Source: Pseudomonas benzenivorans (GTDB lineage Bacteria > Pseudomonadota > Gammaproteobacteria > Pseudomonadales > Pseudomonadaceae). Taken from it: a DNA stretch of 64,000 nucleotides. The notes under the pieces were generated by a model. The model had not been told where the DNA came from. It searched no databases and was given only the letters and a program-made list of their open reading frames with translations. Positions 40,236-49,652 of the stretch are shown here, one piece after another; position 1 is the stretch's first letter, and each line of letters opens with the position of its first letter. A program made the translations under genes and the position numbers. The stretch covers positions 2,108,001 to 2,172,000 of the forward strand of contig NZ_CP137892.1 of the NCBI RefSeq assembly GCF_033547155.1, read 5' to 3'.

Positions 40236-41258
40236 ATGACTGAGCAGCACCCCATCGCCGTGCTCGGCGGCGGCAGCTTCGGCACCGCGTTGGCCAATCT
40301 GCTGGCGGAGAACGGTCGGCATGTCCTGCACTGGATGCGGGACCCGGAGCAGGTCGAGGCCATCCTGGCCACCCGCGAGAACCCGCGTTATCTCAAGGGC
40401 GTGAAGATTCATGCCGATGTCGAGCCCCTCAGCGATCTCGGCGCAGCATTGGGCGCCAGCCGACTGGTGTTCGTCGCGCTCCCTTCCAGCGCCCTGCGCC
40501 AGGCGTTGCAGCCAGTGGCCGAGCTGCTGGCGGGCAAGCTGCTGGTCAGCACCACCAAGGGCATCGAGGCACAGAGCTTCAAGCTGATGAGCCAGATTCT
40601 CGAGGAGATCGCCCCGCAGGCGCGCATCGGCGTGCTGTCCGGGCCGAACCTGGCGAAGGAGGTCGCCGAGCATGCGCTGACCGCCACGGTGATCGCCAGC
40701 GAGGATGAGGCCCTCTGCCAGCAGGTGCAGGCCGCGCTGCATGGTCGGACCTTTCGTGTCTACGCCAGTGGCGACCGGTTCGGCGTGGAGCTGGGCGGCG
40801 CCTTGAAGAACGTCTATGCCATCATGGCCGGCATGGCCGCGGCCCTGGGCATGGGCGAGAACACCAAGAGCATGCTGATCACCCGGGCGCTGGCGGAGAT
40901 GACCCGCTTCGCCGTGCACCAGGGCGCCAACCCCATGACTTTCCTCGGCCTGGCCGGGGTCGGCGATCTGATCGTCACCTGTTCGTCGCCCAAGAGCCGC
41001 AACTACCAGGTCGGCTTCGCCCTGGGCGAAGGCCTGAGCCTGGAGGAGGCGGTCGAGCGCCTGGGCGAGGTGGCCGAAGGCGTCAACACCATCAAGGTGC
41101 TCAAGGCCAAGGCCGAGGAGCTGCAGGTCTACATGCCGCTGGTGACCGGCCTGCATGCCATCCTGTTCGAAGGGCGTACGCTGGAGCAGGTAATCGAGCT
41201 GCTGATGCGCGCCGAGCCGAAGACCGACGTCGACTTCATTTCCACTGCGGGCTTCTAG
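40236..41258 (+). CDS. gpsA: NAD(P)+-dependent glycerol-3-phosphate dehydrogenase
   Basis: Reduces dihydroxyacetone phosphate to sn-glycerol-3-phosphate, the backbone precursor of phospholipids. 340 residues. NAD motif [16 protein letters not shown] at the N-terminus, [13 protein letters not shown], catalytic Lys in [16 protein letters not shown], and the helical domain [23 protein letters not shown] at 40236 ([10 protein letters not shown]); the upstream frame from 40176 lies over the promoter. DUF4389 and sixA follow closely and may be cotranscribed. Confidence 0.97.
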   Translation: MTEQHPIAVLGGGSFGTALANLLAENGRHVLHWMRDPEQVEAILATRENPRYLKGVKIHADVEPLSDLGAALGASRLVFVALPSSALRQALQPVAELLAGKLLVSTTKGIEAQSFKLMSQILEEIAPQARIGVLSGPNLAKEVAEHALTATVIASEDEALCQQVQAALHGRTFRVYASGDRFGVELGGALKNVYAIMAGMAAALGMGENTKSMLITRALAEMTRFAVHQGANPMTFLGLAGVGDLIVTCSSPKSRNYQVGFALGEGLSLEEAVERLGEVAEGVNTIKVLKAKAEELQVYMPLVTGLHAILFEGRTLEQVIELLMRAEPKTDVDFISTAGF

Positions 41259-41283
41259 GTCTGCACCACTCAGGGAGATAGCC

Positions 41284-41631
41284 ATGAGCGAAGAGAGTAA
41301 AGAGCTGGAGCGCGAATCCATTCTGCTGAGGATCCTCTGGATGGTGCTGTTCACCATCGTCTGGCAGCTGTCCGAGCTGGTGCTCGGCGCCGTGGTGCTG
41401 CTGCAGTTGGGCTATCGGCTGTTCTACGGCGCGCCGAATGCCAGCCTGCTCGGCTTCGGCGACAGCCTCAGCCAGTACCTGGCGCAGATCGGTCGTTTCG
41501 GTACCTTCAACAGCGACGACAAGCCGTGGCCGTTCTCCGATTGGCCGACGCCCAGGGCGCCGCAGGGCGAAGCCCCCCATGCCGTGCCGCCGGCCCCGCA
41601 CCCGGTGCGCGACGAAGAACCGAAGTTGTGA
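41284..41631 (+). CDS. DUF4389 domain protein
   Basis: 115 residues: an acidic start (MSEESKELERES), a hydrophobic helix (ILWMVLFTIVWQLSELVLGA, then VVLLQLGYRLFYG) and a Pro-rich soluble tail. The LLRILWMVLF..YRLFYGAPN..FGDSLSQYL pattern fits DUF4389. It probably sits in the inner membrane with one or two passes. No known function. It starts 25 nt after gpsA and ends 10 nt before sixA. Confidence 0.8.
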   Translation: MSEESKELERESILLRILWMVLFTIVWQLSELVLGAVVLLQLGYRLFYGAPNASLLGFGDSLSQYLAQIGRFGTFNSDDKPWPFSDWPTPRAPQGEAPHAVPPAPHPVRDEEPKL

Positions 41632-41641
41632 GGGCAGGGCG

Positions 41642-42106
41642 ATGAGGCTGTGGCTGCTGCGCCATGGCGAGGCCGAGCTGCAGGCGCCGAGCGATGCCGA
41701 GCGGGCGTTGACGGCCCATGGGCGCGAGGAGGTCGCGCAGGTGACGGTGCAGTTGCAGGGACGACCGCTCGCGACGATTCTCGCCAGCCCCTATGCGCGG
41801 GCACAGCAGACTGCGGCCCTGGTGCGCGATGCCCTGGGGTTCGCTGGCCCGCTGCTGACCGTGCCCTGGCTGACGCCCGACGGCGATCCGCGCCAGGTAC
41901 TGGCGCAGCTGGATCGCTACGATGCCGGCGAACTCCTGCTGGTCAGCCACCAGCCCTTGGTCGGCGCCCTGGGCGGGCTGCTGATCCATGGTCATCGGCA
42001 ACAGCCCCTGCCCATGCAGACCGCCAGCCTGGCCGAACTGGATGGCGAACTGTTGGCCGCCGGCAGCATGGATCTGCTCGCCCTGGTGCATCCCCGGCCC
42101 GACTGA
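41642..42106 (+). CDS. sixA: Phosphohistidine phosphatase SixA
   Basis: 154 residues of the histidine-phosphatase superfamily: catalytic RHG motif with H8 (MRLWLLRHGEAE), SPYARAQQTAALV and second catalytic His in LLVSHQPLVG. SixA removes phosphate from histidine-phosphotransfer domains or the nitrogen PTS in E. coli; its partner here is not known, though a hybrid kinase lacking an HPt lies 2 kb away. ATG at 41642, AGGGC upstream. Third gene of the gpsA run. Confidence 0.9.
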   Translation: MRLWLLRHGEAELQAPSDAERALTAHGREEVAQVTVQLQGRPLATILASPYARAQQTAALVRDALGFAGPLLTVPWLTPDGDPRQVLAQLDRYDAGELLLVSHQPLVGALGGLLIHGHRQQPLPMQTASLAELDGELLAAGSMDLLALVHPRPD

Positions 42107-42165
42107 TGACCCCGATGCCTCGATACATTTCTTAACTTGCGGCTCCACTTTGTGCGTGGAATAGT

Positions 42166-42189
42166 CCGACCAAGCAATTGCTTGGTCGG
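42166..42189. promoter_or_regulatory. Perfect 24-bp palindrome, operator candidate
   Basis: Arm CCGACCAAGCAA (42166-42177) followed by its exact reverse complement (42178-42189), with no spacer. It lies 30 bp before the ATG of the acyl-CoA ligase and overlaps where a promoter should be. A direct repeat GGCTCCAC flanks it (42141-42148 and 42188-42195). It has no T tract and an AT centre, so a dimeric repressor site (TetR-like is the usual type for acyl-CoA genes) is more likely than a terminator for sixA, though the latter is possible. Confidence 0.6.
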
Positions 42190-42219
42190 CTCCACAAAAA
42201 TAACAAAGGAGGAAGCCCC

Positions 42220-43887
42220 ATGGTCGATGCTGTGCGTTTGCCGCTGGAGGTGTTTTACCAGCGCGAGGCCCTTCATCCGCACAAACGTTATCTGGTGCAG
42301 CCGTTGCCGGATGGCCAGCTGCAGGAGCTGAGTTGGGCGGAGGTCGGCGAGCAGGCGCGGCGTGCCGCCAGTTGGCTGCGCGCTCGGGAGCTGCCGCTCG
42401 GGAGCCGAATTGCCATCCTGTCGAAGAACTGTGCGCACTGGATAATCGCCGACCTGGCGATCTGGATGGCCGGGCATGTCTCGGTTCCGCTCTACCCCAA
42501 CCTCACCGCCGAGTCGGTGCGCCAGGTGCTGGAACATTCCGAGGCGCAGTTGCTGCTCGTCGGTAAACTGGACGACTGGCCGAGCATGGCGCCGGGCGTT
42601 CCCGATACGCTGCCCAGCGTGGCCCTGCCGTTGCATCCCGAGGGCAGGTTCAGCCATCACTGGCAGGATCTCCAGGCCAGCGCGCCGATCCGCGACGACC
42701 CGCAGCCGCCGGCCGATCGGCTCGCCACCATCATCTACACCTCCGGCACCACCGGCGCACCGAAAGGGGTGATGCACAACTTCGGCAACTTCGGCTTCGC
42801 CGCCAACCAGGCCATCGAGCTGTTCGCCGTCGGCGAGGAGGATCGGGTGCTGTCCTACCTGCCGCTGTGCCATGTGGCCGAGCGGATGTTCGTCGAGCTG
42901 GCCTCGATTTATTCCGGGCAAACGGTCTTCTTCGCAGAGAGCCTGGAGACCTTCCTCGACGACCTGCGGCGCGCCCGGCCCACCGTGATCTTCGGCGTGC
43001 CGCGGATCTGGACCAAGTTCCAGATGGGCGTGTTCGGCAAGATGCCGGCCAAACGCCTGGATCTGCTGCTCGGTCTGCCGCTCATCGGTCGTCTGGTCGG
43101 CAGGAGAGTGCTCGCCGGTCTCGGGCTGGATGCGGTGCGCTATGCCTTGTCCGGCGCCGCGCCGGTGCCCGAGGCGCTACTGGGCTGGTATCGGCGCCTG
43201 GGGCTGGAGGTGCTGGAGATCTACGGCATGACCGAGAACTGCGGTTACTCCCACGTCGGTCGGCCGGGGCGCTTCAAGTCGGGCTGGATCGGCCACAGCA
43301 ACCCCGGGGTCGAGGTGCGCATCGCCGCCGACGGCGAGGTGCAGGTGCGCAGCGGCGCGACCATGCAGGGCTACTACAAGGAGCCCGAGAAAACCGCCGA
43401 TGCGCTCACGGTCGACGGCTTCCTGCGCACCGGCGACAAGGGGGAGCAGGATGCCGAGGGCAACCTGCGCCTGACCGGGCGGCTCAAGGAGATCTTCAAG
43501 ACCAGCAAGGGCAAGTACGTGGCGCCGGCACCGATCGAGAATCGCCTGGCCGCGCATGCGCGCATCGAGCAGGTGTGCGTGGTCGGCGATGGCCTGCCGC
43601 AGCCGATGGCGCTGTGCGTGCTGTCCGAGGCCGGTCGCCAGGAGGCTACCAACGGCGCACGCGGGCTGCTGGAGGCTAGCCTCAGGGCGCTGCTCGAGGA
43701 GGTCAACGCGGCACTCGATCAGCATGAGCGCCTGCATGGGCTGGTGCTGGTCAAGGAGGTCTGGGCCGTGGACAACGGCTTCCTCACGCCGACCCTGAAG
43801 ATCAAGCGCAACGTGGTCGAGGGGAGCTACGCCGGGCGATTCGTCGAATGGCTCGAGCGCGGCGAGGCGGTGCTCTGGCATGACTGA
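42220..43887 (+). CDS. AMP-binding long-chain acyl-CoA synthetase family protein
   Basis: 555 residues of the adenylate-forming family. P-loop ATIIYTSGTTGAPKGVMHN; A4/A5 motifs LSYLPLCHVAERM and LEIYGMTENCGYSHV; A7 FLRTGDKGEQDAEGNL; A8 LTGRLKEIFKTSKGKYV; A10 catalytic Lys in TLKIKRNVVE. The pattern is that of long-chain/AMP-dependent ligases of the FAA type that make fatty acyl-CoA; exact chain length is unknown. Start 42220 (MVDAVRLPLE) behind AGGAGG; the frame upstream to 42178 begins within the palindrome. Followed by a long hairpin. Confidence 0.92.
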   Translation: MVDAVRLPLEVFYQREALHPHKRYLVQPLPDGQLQELSWAEVGEQARRAASWLRARELPLGSRIAILSKNCAHWIIADLAIWMAGHVSVPLYPNLTAESVRQVLEHSEAQLLLVGKLDDWPSMAPGVPDTLPSVALPLHPEGRFSHHWQDLQASAPIRDDPQPPADRLATIIYTSGTTGAPKGVMHNFGNFGFAANQAIELFAVGEEDRVLSYLPLCHVAERMFVELASIYSGQTVFFAESLETFLDDLRRARPTVIFGVPRIWTKFQMGVFGKMPAKRLDLLLGLPLIGRLVGRRVLAGLGLDAVRYALSGAAPVPEALLGWYRRLGLEVLEIYGMTENCGYSHVGRPGRFKSGWIGHSNPGVEVRIAADGEVQVRSGATMQGYYKEPEKTADALTVDGFLRTGDKGEQDAEGNLRLTGRLKEIFKTSKGKYVAPAPIENRLAAHARIEQVCVVGDGLPQPMALCVLSEAGRQEATNGARGLLEASLRALLEEVNAALDQHERLHGLVLVKEVWAVDNGFLTPTLKIKRNVVEGSYAGRFVEWLERGEAVLWHD

Positions 43888-43890
43888 GTG

Positions 43891-43934
43891 CCATGCCCGC
43901 GGGCGACGCGACCTCGGGTCGCCCAAGGGCATGG
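43891..43934 (+). terminator. Two-tier stem-loop after the acyl-CoA ligase gene
   Basis: Outer stem CCATGCCC (43891-43898) / GGGCATGG (43927-43934) and inner stem GGGCGAC (43901-43907) / GTCGCCC (43918-43924), starting 3 nt past the stop. No T tract, so this may be a 3'-end processing or partial termination site. The rest of the gap to 44082 shows no gene. Confidence 0.6.
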
Positions 43935-44082
43935 TCACGCTGTACGGGGGCAGGCGCTAAGGCGGGTGGCCTGCATCCCGTGAAGTTTGGCCTTATTGGC
44001 GCCATTGGCTGGCGGGTTCGCCATTGCCGATGCCGCGGCCGTGTCGGACAATTCTCACGTTCCTCCGTAGAAGCTCGCGACC

Positions 44083-44892
44083 ATGTCCCAGCCCGTATTC
44101 TTCGCCCATGCCAACGGCTTCCCTTCGGCCACCTACGGCAAGCTGTTCGCCGCTCTGGCCCCCGACTATGGAGTGCGGCACCTCGAGCTGCATGGCCACG
44201 ACCCGCGCTTTCCGGTCAATGACAACTGGAGCAACCTGGTCGACGAGCTGGTCCATCACCTCGAAACAAGCGACGCGCCGGTCTGGGGAGTGGGGCACTC
44301 GCTCGGCGGAGTGCTGCACTACCATGCCGCGCTGCAGCGTCCCGACCTCTACCGTGGGCTGGTCATGCTCGATTCGCCGGTGCTGACCCGGGTCGACCGG
44401 ATCGTCATCCGGGCGGCCAAGCACTTCGGCTTCATCGACCGCATCACCCCGGCCGGGCGCACGCTCGGGCGCCGCGAAGAGTTTGCCGACCTCGACGAGG
44501 CCCGTCGTTATTTCGCAGGCAAGGCGCTGTTTCGGCGCTTCGATCCGGAATGCCTGGACGCCTATGTGCGTCATGGCCTGCACAGCAATGGCGCAAGGCT
44601 GCGCCTGCGCTTCGATCCCGCCACGGAAATCAGCATCTACCGCAGCGTGCCGCATACCAGCCCGGGGCGACCGCAGCAGCTGCAGGTGCCTTTGGCCCTG
44701 GTGCGCGGGCGCCATAGCCGTGTGGTGCTGCCGCATCATGCGCGGCTGGTGCGCCGGGTGCCCAGGGGCGAGTATCTGATCCTGCCCGGCGGGCATATGT
44801 TTCCCCTGGAGCGGCCACAGGAGACTGCCCAGCTGCTCAGGTCGCTGTTCGAGCGTTGGGATGGCCAGCGCAGCCGGGAGGCATCCGCATGA
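44083..44892 (+). CDS. Alpha/beta hydrolase
   Basis: 269 residues. An AHANGFPSATY-type start (FFAHANGFPSATYGKLF) with the oxyanion region, nucleophile elbow GVGHSLGGVLHYH (Ser), acid region LALVRGRHSRVV and C-terminal His in LPGGHMFPLERP. No signal peptide. Substrate unknown. Its stop overlaps the start of the next alpha/beta hydrolase (ATGA at 44889), so the two paralogous-fold enzymes are translated together. Confidence 0.88.
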   Translation: MSQPVFFAHANGFPSATYGKLFAALAPDYGVRHLELHGHDPRFPVNDNWSNLVDELVHHLETSDAPVWGVGHSLGGVLHYHAALQRPDLYRGLVMLDSPVLTRVDRIVIRAAKHFGFIDRITPAGRTLGRREEFADLDEARRYFAGKALFRRFDPECLDAYVRHGLHSNGARLRLRFDPATEISIYRSVPHTSPGRPQQLQVPLALVRGRHSRVVLPHHARLVRRVPRGEYLILPGGHMFPLERPQETAQLLRSLFERWDGQRSREASA

Positions 44893-45752
44893 GTCCGGCA
44901 TTCGAGGAAGTACGCCTGCGCCTGCCGCACATCGAACTGGCGGCACATCTCTATGGCCCGGCGGACGGCGTACCGGTCATCGCCCTGCACGGCTGGCTGG
45001 ACAATGCCGCGAGCTTTGCCCGGCTGGCGCCGAAGTTGCCGGGGCTGCGCATCGTCGCGCTGGACTTCGCCGGCCACGGTCATTCCGATCATCGTCCAGC
45101 GGGAGCCGGCTACGCGATCTGGGAGTACGTGCACGATGTCCTGCAGGTGGCCGAGCAGTTCGGCTGGCAGCGTTTCTCCCTGCTGGGCCATTCCATGGGG
45201 GCGATCGTCTCGGTGCTGCTGGCCGGGGCGTTGCCGGAGCGGGTGGCGCGTCTGGCGCTGATCGATGGGCTGATTCCCTACACCGGCGAGGCCGAAGACG
45301 CACCGCAGCGCCTGGGCGAGGCGCTCAAGGCGCAGATGGCCCTGGCCGGCAAGCGCAAGCCGGTCTACGCCGAGTTCTCCCGGGCGGTCGAGGCGCGTAT
45401 GCGTGGGGTCGGCGCGGTCAGCCGCGAGGCCGCCGAGTTGCTTGCCCAGCGCGGCTTGATGCCGGTGCCCGGTGGCTATACTTGGCGTACCGACAGCCGC
45501 CTGACCCTGCCGTCGCCGCTGCGCCTGACCCAGGCCCATGCCATGGCCTTCGTCCAGCGACTGCAGTGTCCGGTCGATCTGGTGCTGGCGGAGCAGGGCA
45601 TGTTGGCTGCGCAGCCACGTTTCGCCGAGCTGCTCGATGGTCGGCCGATCACCCTCAATCGGCTGCCGGGCGGTCATCACCTGCATCTGGATGACGAGGT
45701 CGGCGCACAGCTGGTAGCAGACTGTTTCAAAGCTTTCTTGCGCTCGCCTTGA
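44889..45752 (+). CDS. Alpha/beta hydrolase
   Basis: 287 residues. HGWLDNAASFARLAPKL (oxyanion HG), LDFAGHGHSDHRP, nucleophile elbow LGHSMGAIVSVLL, and His in LPGGHHLHLDDE near the C-terminus. The layout suggests an esterase or hydrolase of the MhpC/BioH-like class, substrate unknown. Start 44889 overlaps the preceding stop by 4 nt; the longer frame from 44856 begins inside the preceding gene. Confidence 0.88.
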   Translation: MSPAFEEVRLRLPHIELAAHLYGPADGVPVIALHGWLDNAASFARLAPKLPGLRIVALDFAGHGHSDHRPAGAGYAIWEYVHDVLQVAEQFGWQRFSLLGHSMGAIVSVLLAGALPERVARLALIDGLIPYTGEAEDAPQRLGEALKAQMALAGKRKPVYAEFSRAVEARMRGVGAVSREAAELLAQRGLMPVPGGYTWRTDSRLTLPSPLRLTQAHAMAFVQRLQCPVDLVLAEQGMLAAQPRFAELLDGRPITLNRLPGGHHLHLDDEVGAQLVADCFKAFLRSP

Positions 45753-45803
45753 CTTGCTGAAGGCAACTGGGGAAAGGTGTGGCCGATTGCCATGGAGATT
45801 CGC

Positions 45804-46466
45804 ATGATCGACCTTTACACCGCCGCCACCCCCAATGGCCACAAAGTGTCCATCGCCCTGGAGGAGCTGCAGCTGCCCTATAGCGTGCATGTGCTGAGCT
45901 TCGACAAGAAGGAGCAGAAAGCCCCGGCGTTTCTCAAGATCAACCCCAATGGCCGCATCCCGGCCATAGTCGATCGTGGCAATGACGATTTCGCCGTGTT
46001 CGAGTCCGGTGCCATCCTCATCTATCTCGCCGAGCAGACGGGCCAACTGCTGCCGCAGGACGCCAAGGGACGCTCACGGGTGCTGCAATGGCTGATGTTC
46101 CAGATGGGCGGCATCGGTCCGATGCAAGGTCAGGCCAATGTGTTCTTCCGCTACTTCCCGGAGAAGCTACAGGGGGCCATAGACCGCTACCAGCACGAGA
46201 CCCGGCGTCTCTACGAGGTGCTCGACGCGCGTCTGGCTGAGGCCGAGTACCTGGCAGACGACTACAGCATCGCCGATATCGCCACCTTTCCCTGGGTGCG
46301 CAGCCATGAGTGGTCCGGGATTTCGCTCGAGGGCTTGTCCCACTTGCAGCGCTGGCTCGCCGCGCTCGAGGGGCGTGCGGCGGTGCAGCGTGGGCTGCTG
46401 GTGCCAAAGCGCCAAGTCGATGAAGACTCGACGGTGAAAACCGCTCAGTCGATGTTGATCCGATGA
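45804..46466 (+). CDS. Glutathione S-transferase, Nu-class (YfcG/YghU-like)
   Basis: 220 residues. The N-terminal thioredoxin fold begins [19 protein letters not shown], where T-P-N-G-x-K is the YfcG/YghU signature; [15 protein letters not shown] and [13 protein letters not shown] (G-site ES) follow. The C-terminal helical domain has [15 protein letters not shown]. coli relatives act as disulfide-bond reductases with bound GSSG rather than classical transferases. Start 45804 behind GGAGA; upstream in-frame ATGs at 45777 and 45792 are less likely. Overlaps the DUF4892 gene by 4 nt. Confidence 0.92.
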   Translation: MIDLYTAATPNGHKVSIALEELQLPYSVHVLSFDKKEQKAPAFLKINPNGRIPAIVDRGNDDFAVFESGAILIYLAEQTGQLLPQDAKGRSRVLQWLMFQMGGIGPMQGQANVFFRYFPEKLQGAIDRYQHETRRLYEVLDARLAEAEYLADDYSIADIATFPWVRSHEWSGISLEGLSHLQRWLAALEGRAAVQRGLLVPKRQVDEDSTVKTAQSMLIR

Positions 46467-47278
46467 GGGGGCGTATGCGCGGTATCGGCCTGCTTGCGAT
46501 CCTGTTGGCGGGGACTTCGGCCTGGGCGGCGGACCTGCCGGGCAGCCGCGACCTGGACATTCTGCCGCGTTTTCCCGGCGCCCAGATCGTCGCCTATGCC
46601 GAGGCGCCCGAGGAGGAACGGATCTATCCGCAGGGCTCGATCCGCCGCATCAGCGGTCGTCTGCGTTACGAGCGGGAAGTCCAGGTCAAGGGGCAGTTCA
46701 CCTCGGTCACCTACGAGCTACCACGGACTCACACGTCCGATGAGGTGTTCAGCGCCGCCCGCGAAACCCTGCAGGCCCAGGATGCCGAACTGCTGTACTG
46801 GTGTCAGGGGCGGGAGTGCGGCTCGAGCAGCCTGTGGGCCAATGCGGTATTCGGCCGCTCCAGTCTCTACGGTTCCGACGATCAACAGGCCTATGTCCTG
46901 ATGCGCCTGGCCGAACCGCGTGAGGACAGCCTGCTGGCGCTCTACAGCATCACTCGCGGCAATCGCCGGGCCTATCTGCACGCCGAGCTGCTGGCTGCCG
47001 ACGCGACGCTGGGTGAGCTGTTGCCGACACCCGCCACCCTGTTGCGTCAGTTGCGCAGCAGTGGCGAACTGCGCCTGTCCAGGCAAACCGAGCCGAGCCC
47101 GGCCTGGACGAAACTGCTGTCGCGCAGCCTCAACCTCGACAGCACCCTGCGGGTCAGCCTGGCCGGCCCCCAGGCAGAGGCCTGGCGCGAGGCGTTGGTC
47201 GAACAGCGGGTGCGTTCGGCCCGCCTGGAACTGGGTGATAGCGAGGTGCCCGGCCTGCGGATCAGCGTGCTGCGTTAG
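46463..47278 (+). CDS. DUF4892 family exported protein
   Basis: 271 residues with a signal peptide ([24 protein letters not shown] site). The mature part has an N-terminal domain starting [20 protein letters not shown], a middle [21 protein letters not shown] motif with two Cys that may form a disulfide, and a C-terminal OmpA-like-sized alpha/beta region ([20 protein letters not shown]). These match DUF4892 as I remember it. Probably periplasmic, function unknown. ATG 46463 overlaps the GST stop; ATG 46475 is an alternative. Confidence 0.82.
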   Translation: MRGRMRGIGLLAILLAGTSAWAADLPGSRDLDILPRFPGAQIVAYAEAPEEERIYPQGSIRRISGRLRYEREVQVKGQFTSVTYELPRTHTSDEVFSAARETLQAQDAELLYWCQGRECGSSSLWANAVFGRSSLYGSDDQQAYVLMRLAEPREDSLLALYSITRGNRRAYLHAELLAADATLGELLPTPATLLRQLRSSGELRLSRQTEPSPAWTKLLSRSLNLDSTLRVSLAGPQAEAWREALVEQRVRSARLELGDSEVPGLRISVLR

Positions 47279-47419
47279 CCGGAGCCGGGTAAACATGGCG
47301 TTAGGCTCTCCTTCTGCGTGCTTGCCGGCCCGCGCTTGGTCCGGGCATGCTTCTCGCGCCTGCCCTGGACCGCTGCCTCTGGGGTAGGGCGCTAATTTAC
47401 CTCTTGCGGAGCCTGGTGA

Positions 47420-48499
47420 ATGCTCAATAACGATCGCCTGCTGGTGCAGATCCTGCTCCTCGGGCTGCTGGGCGCCAGTTTGTGGGTGCTCGCCCCCTTC
47501 TGGTCGGCGCTGTTCTGGGCTGCGGTGCTGGCCTTCGCCAGTTGGCCGCTGATGCGCCTGCTGACCCGCTGGCTGAATGGCCGGCAGGCCACTGCGGCGG
47601 CCGTGTTGACCTTCTGCTGGATCGTGCTGGTGGCCGTGCCGCTGGTGCTGCTGGGCTTCAACCTGGCCGACCATATCCGCGATGCCACGGCCCTGATCAA
47701 GGGCTTCCAGGTCGAGGGACTGCCGCCCCCCCCGAGCTGGCTGGCGGGCTTGCCGTTGGTGGGCGAGACGCTGGTGTCGGCCTGGCAGACGGTCGATGAG
47801 CAGGGTTCGGCCTTTTTCGCCACGCTTCGGCCTTACCTCGGCCAGGTCGGCAACTGGCTGCTGGCGCGTAGCGCGCAGATCGGCGGCGGCATGCTGGAGC
47901 TGGCCCTGAGCCTGGCGCTGGTGTTCTTCTTCTACCGTGATGGGCCGCGTCTGGCGGCCTTCGTCCACAGTCTGCTCGATCGCCTGATCGGTGCCCGTGC
48001 CGAGCATTATCTGGAGCTGGTCGCCGGCACCGTGCAGCGCGTGGTCAACGGGGTGATCGGTACCGCAGCGGCCCAGGGCTTGCTGGCGATGATCGGGTTC
48101 TACATCGCCGGGGTGCCGGGCGCCCTGTTGCTGGGCATCGTCACCTTCGTCCTCAGCCTGATTCCCATGGGGCCACCGCTGGTCTGGGTGCCCGCCACGG
48201 CCTGGTTGGCGAGCCAGGGCGAATACGGGTTGGCCGTATTCCTCGGCATCTGGGGCTTCTTCGTGATCAGCGGGGTGGACAATATCCTCAAACCCTACCT
48301 GATCAGTCGCGGCGGCAACCTGCCGCTGGTGGTCGTGCTGCTCGGCGTGTTCGGCGGCATCCTGGCATTCGGCTTCATGGGCCTGTTCCTCGGACCCACG
48401 GTATTGGCCGTGGCCTACAGTCTGCTCAGCGACTGGGTGGCGAACAAGGCGCCGCCGCCAGACGCCGGTGAGGGATCGCCGCCGGGGCTGAACCTATAG
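47420..48499 (+). CDS. AI-2E family permease (PerM/YdiK type)
   Basis: 359 residues with about eight membrane helices: three or so near the N-terminus (VQILLLGLLGASLWVLAPF, ALFWAAVLAFASWPLM, then 65-85), a central amphipathic region, and the conserved C-terminal block including FVLSLIPMGPPLVWVPA and GVDNILKPYLISRGGNLPLV, which is the family hallmark. The family includes TqsA and several transporters of unknown substrate; autoinducer export should not be assumed. Starts 141 nt past the DUF4892 gene; convergent with the patatin gene with 22 nt between stops. Confidence 0.9.
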   Translation: MLNNDRLLVQILLLGLLGASLWVLAPFWSALFWAAVLAFASWPLMRLLTRWLNGRQATAAAVLTFCWIVLVAVPLVLLGFNLADHIRDATALIKGFQVEGLPPPPSWLAGLPLVGETLVSAWQTVDEQGSAFFATLRPYLGQVGNWLLARSAQIGGGMLELALSLALVFFFYRDGPRLAAFVHSLLDRLIGARAEHYLELVAGTVQRVVNGVIGTAAAQGLLAMIGFYIAGVPGALLLGIVTFVLSLIPMGPPLVWVPATAWLASQGEYGLAVFLGIWGFFVISGVDNILKPYLISRGGNLPLVVVLLGVFGGILAFGFMGLFLGPTVLAVAYSLLSDWVANKAPPPDAGEGSPPGLNL

Positions 48500-48521
48500 T
48501 GCCGAGGCCGCTGGTGCGGCC

Positions 48522-49541
48522 TCAGACGTCTCCCCGCTCGTACTTGTCCAGGGCTTCGCGGGCGATCAACTGGCCGAGCATGATCAGCTCCGGCGCCTTG
48601 TAGAACTCGAAGAAGCGACAGGCGCGGCGGGGCACGTTGATCAGAATGTCTGGCGGGTAGCCGGCGATCTTGTATTGCGCCAGGGAGGTCTGCATGACCT
48701 CGAAGCTCTGGTTGATCAGCTCCAACAGAGACGCCGGCCCACTCATGTCGGCCACTCGCGAGCCGCTGGCGGACTTGGTCGCGGCAGCGCTTTCCTGTTC
48801 GGACGCCGAGGGGGCGCTGTCCGGACTGACTGCATCGACGTCGGCAGGGGCTTCGAGGAGCAGCAACTCATCGTCTGCCGCGCCATTCTTGCGGCGGAAG
48901 GAGGGCAGGTGCGAGCCCAGGGAGGTCATCATCTGGTCAAAACGGCCTTTGAGGGCCAGTGGCCGCTCGATGACCGGCAGTTCGTAATGCTTCTGGTTGG
49001 TCGAGTTGAGATTGACCGCGACGATCAGGTCGCAATGGCTGGATACCACCGGTACGATCGGCAGCGGGTTGAGCAGGCCGCCGTCGACCAGCATGCGTTT
49101 GCCCTGGATCACCGGGGTGAACAGGCTGGGAATCGCCGCCGAGGCGCGCATGGCCTGGTGCAGGCAGCCTTCCTGGAACCAGATTTCCTGCTGGTTGGTC
49201 AGGTCGGTGGCCACGGCGGTAAAGGGGATCGGCAGTTGCTCGATATCGATCTCGCCGACAATCTCGCGGATCTGTCCGAAGACCCGCTCGCCGCGAATGG
49301 CGCCGAGGCGGAAGCTCACGTCGAGCAGGCGCAGCACGTCCAGATAGTCCAGGCTCTGGGTCCAGTCGCGATACTCCTTGAGCTTGCCGGCGGCGTAGAT
49401 GCCGCCGACCACGGCGCCCATGGAGCAGCCGGCGATACAGGCGATCTCGTAGCCGCGGGACTCCAGTTCCTCGATCACCCCGATATGCGCATAGCCCCGC
49501 GCGCCACCGGCCCCCAAGACCAGCGCTACTCGCTTAGTCAT
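48522..49541 (-). CDS. Patatin-like phospholipase (RssA-like)
   Basis: 339 residues. The patatin domain is complete: glycine-rich oxyanion loop VLGAGGARGYAHIGVIEEL, nucleophile Ser in GCSMGAVVGGIYA (GxSxG) and catalytic Asp in LVDGGLLNPLP. A Ser/Ala-rich linker (about 225-270) and a helical C-terminus follow. Such proteins hydrolyse acyl ester bonds of phospholipids or lysophospholipids; a cytosolic location is likely. Start 49541 (MTKRVALVLG) behind GGGGG. The open frame continues upstream to 50669 through antisense of selD; this is not part of the gene. Confidence 0.92.
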   Translation of the reverse strand: MTKRVALVLGAGGARGYAHIGVIEELESRGYEIACIAGCSMGAVVGGIYAAGKLKEYRDWTQSLDYLDVLRLLDVSFRLGAIRGERVFGQIREIVGEIDIEQLPIPFTAVATDLTNQQEIWFQEGCLHQAMRASAAIPSLFTPVIQGKRMLVDGGLLNPLPIVPVVSSHCDLIVAVNLNSTNQKHYELPVIERPLALKGRFDQMMTSLGSHLPSFRRKNGAADDELLLLEAPADVDAVSPDSAPSASEQESAAATKSASGSRVADMSGPASLLELINQSFEVMQTSLAQYKIAGYPPDILINVPRRACRFFEFYKAPELIMLGQLIAREALDKYERGDV

Positions 49542-49652
49542 CTCGTTATCCCCCGTAACGCATTGTTTTATCAACATACGCGCGCCAATGGCCGCCGCCA
49601 AGGTGGCATTTGCTAGAATGCCGCCGCCTGTCGAGCCGATTAGTGAGATGTC

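Noticed and set aside
44083..45752. The two adjacent alpha/beta hydrolases considered as a recent tandem duplication.
   Set aside because: They share only the fold-level motifs; sequences between motifs differ throughout, so recent duplication is not supported.
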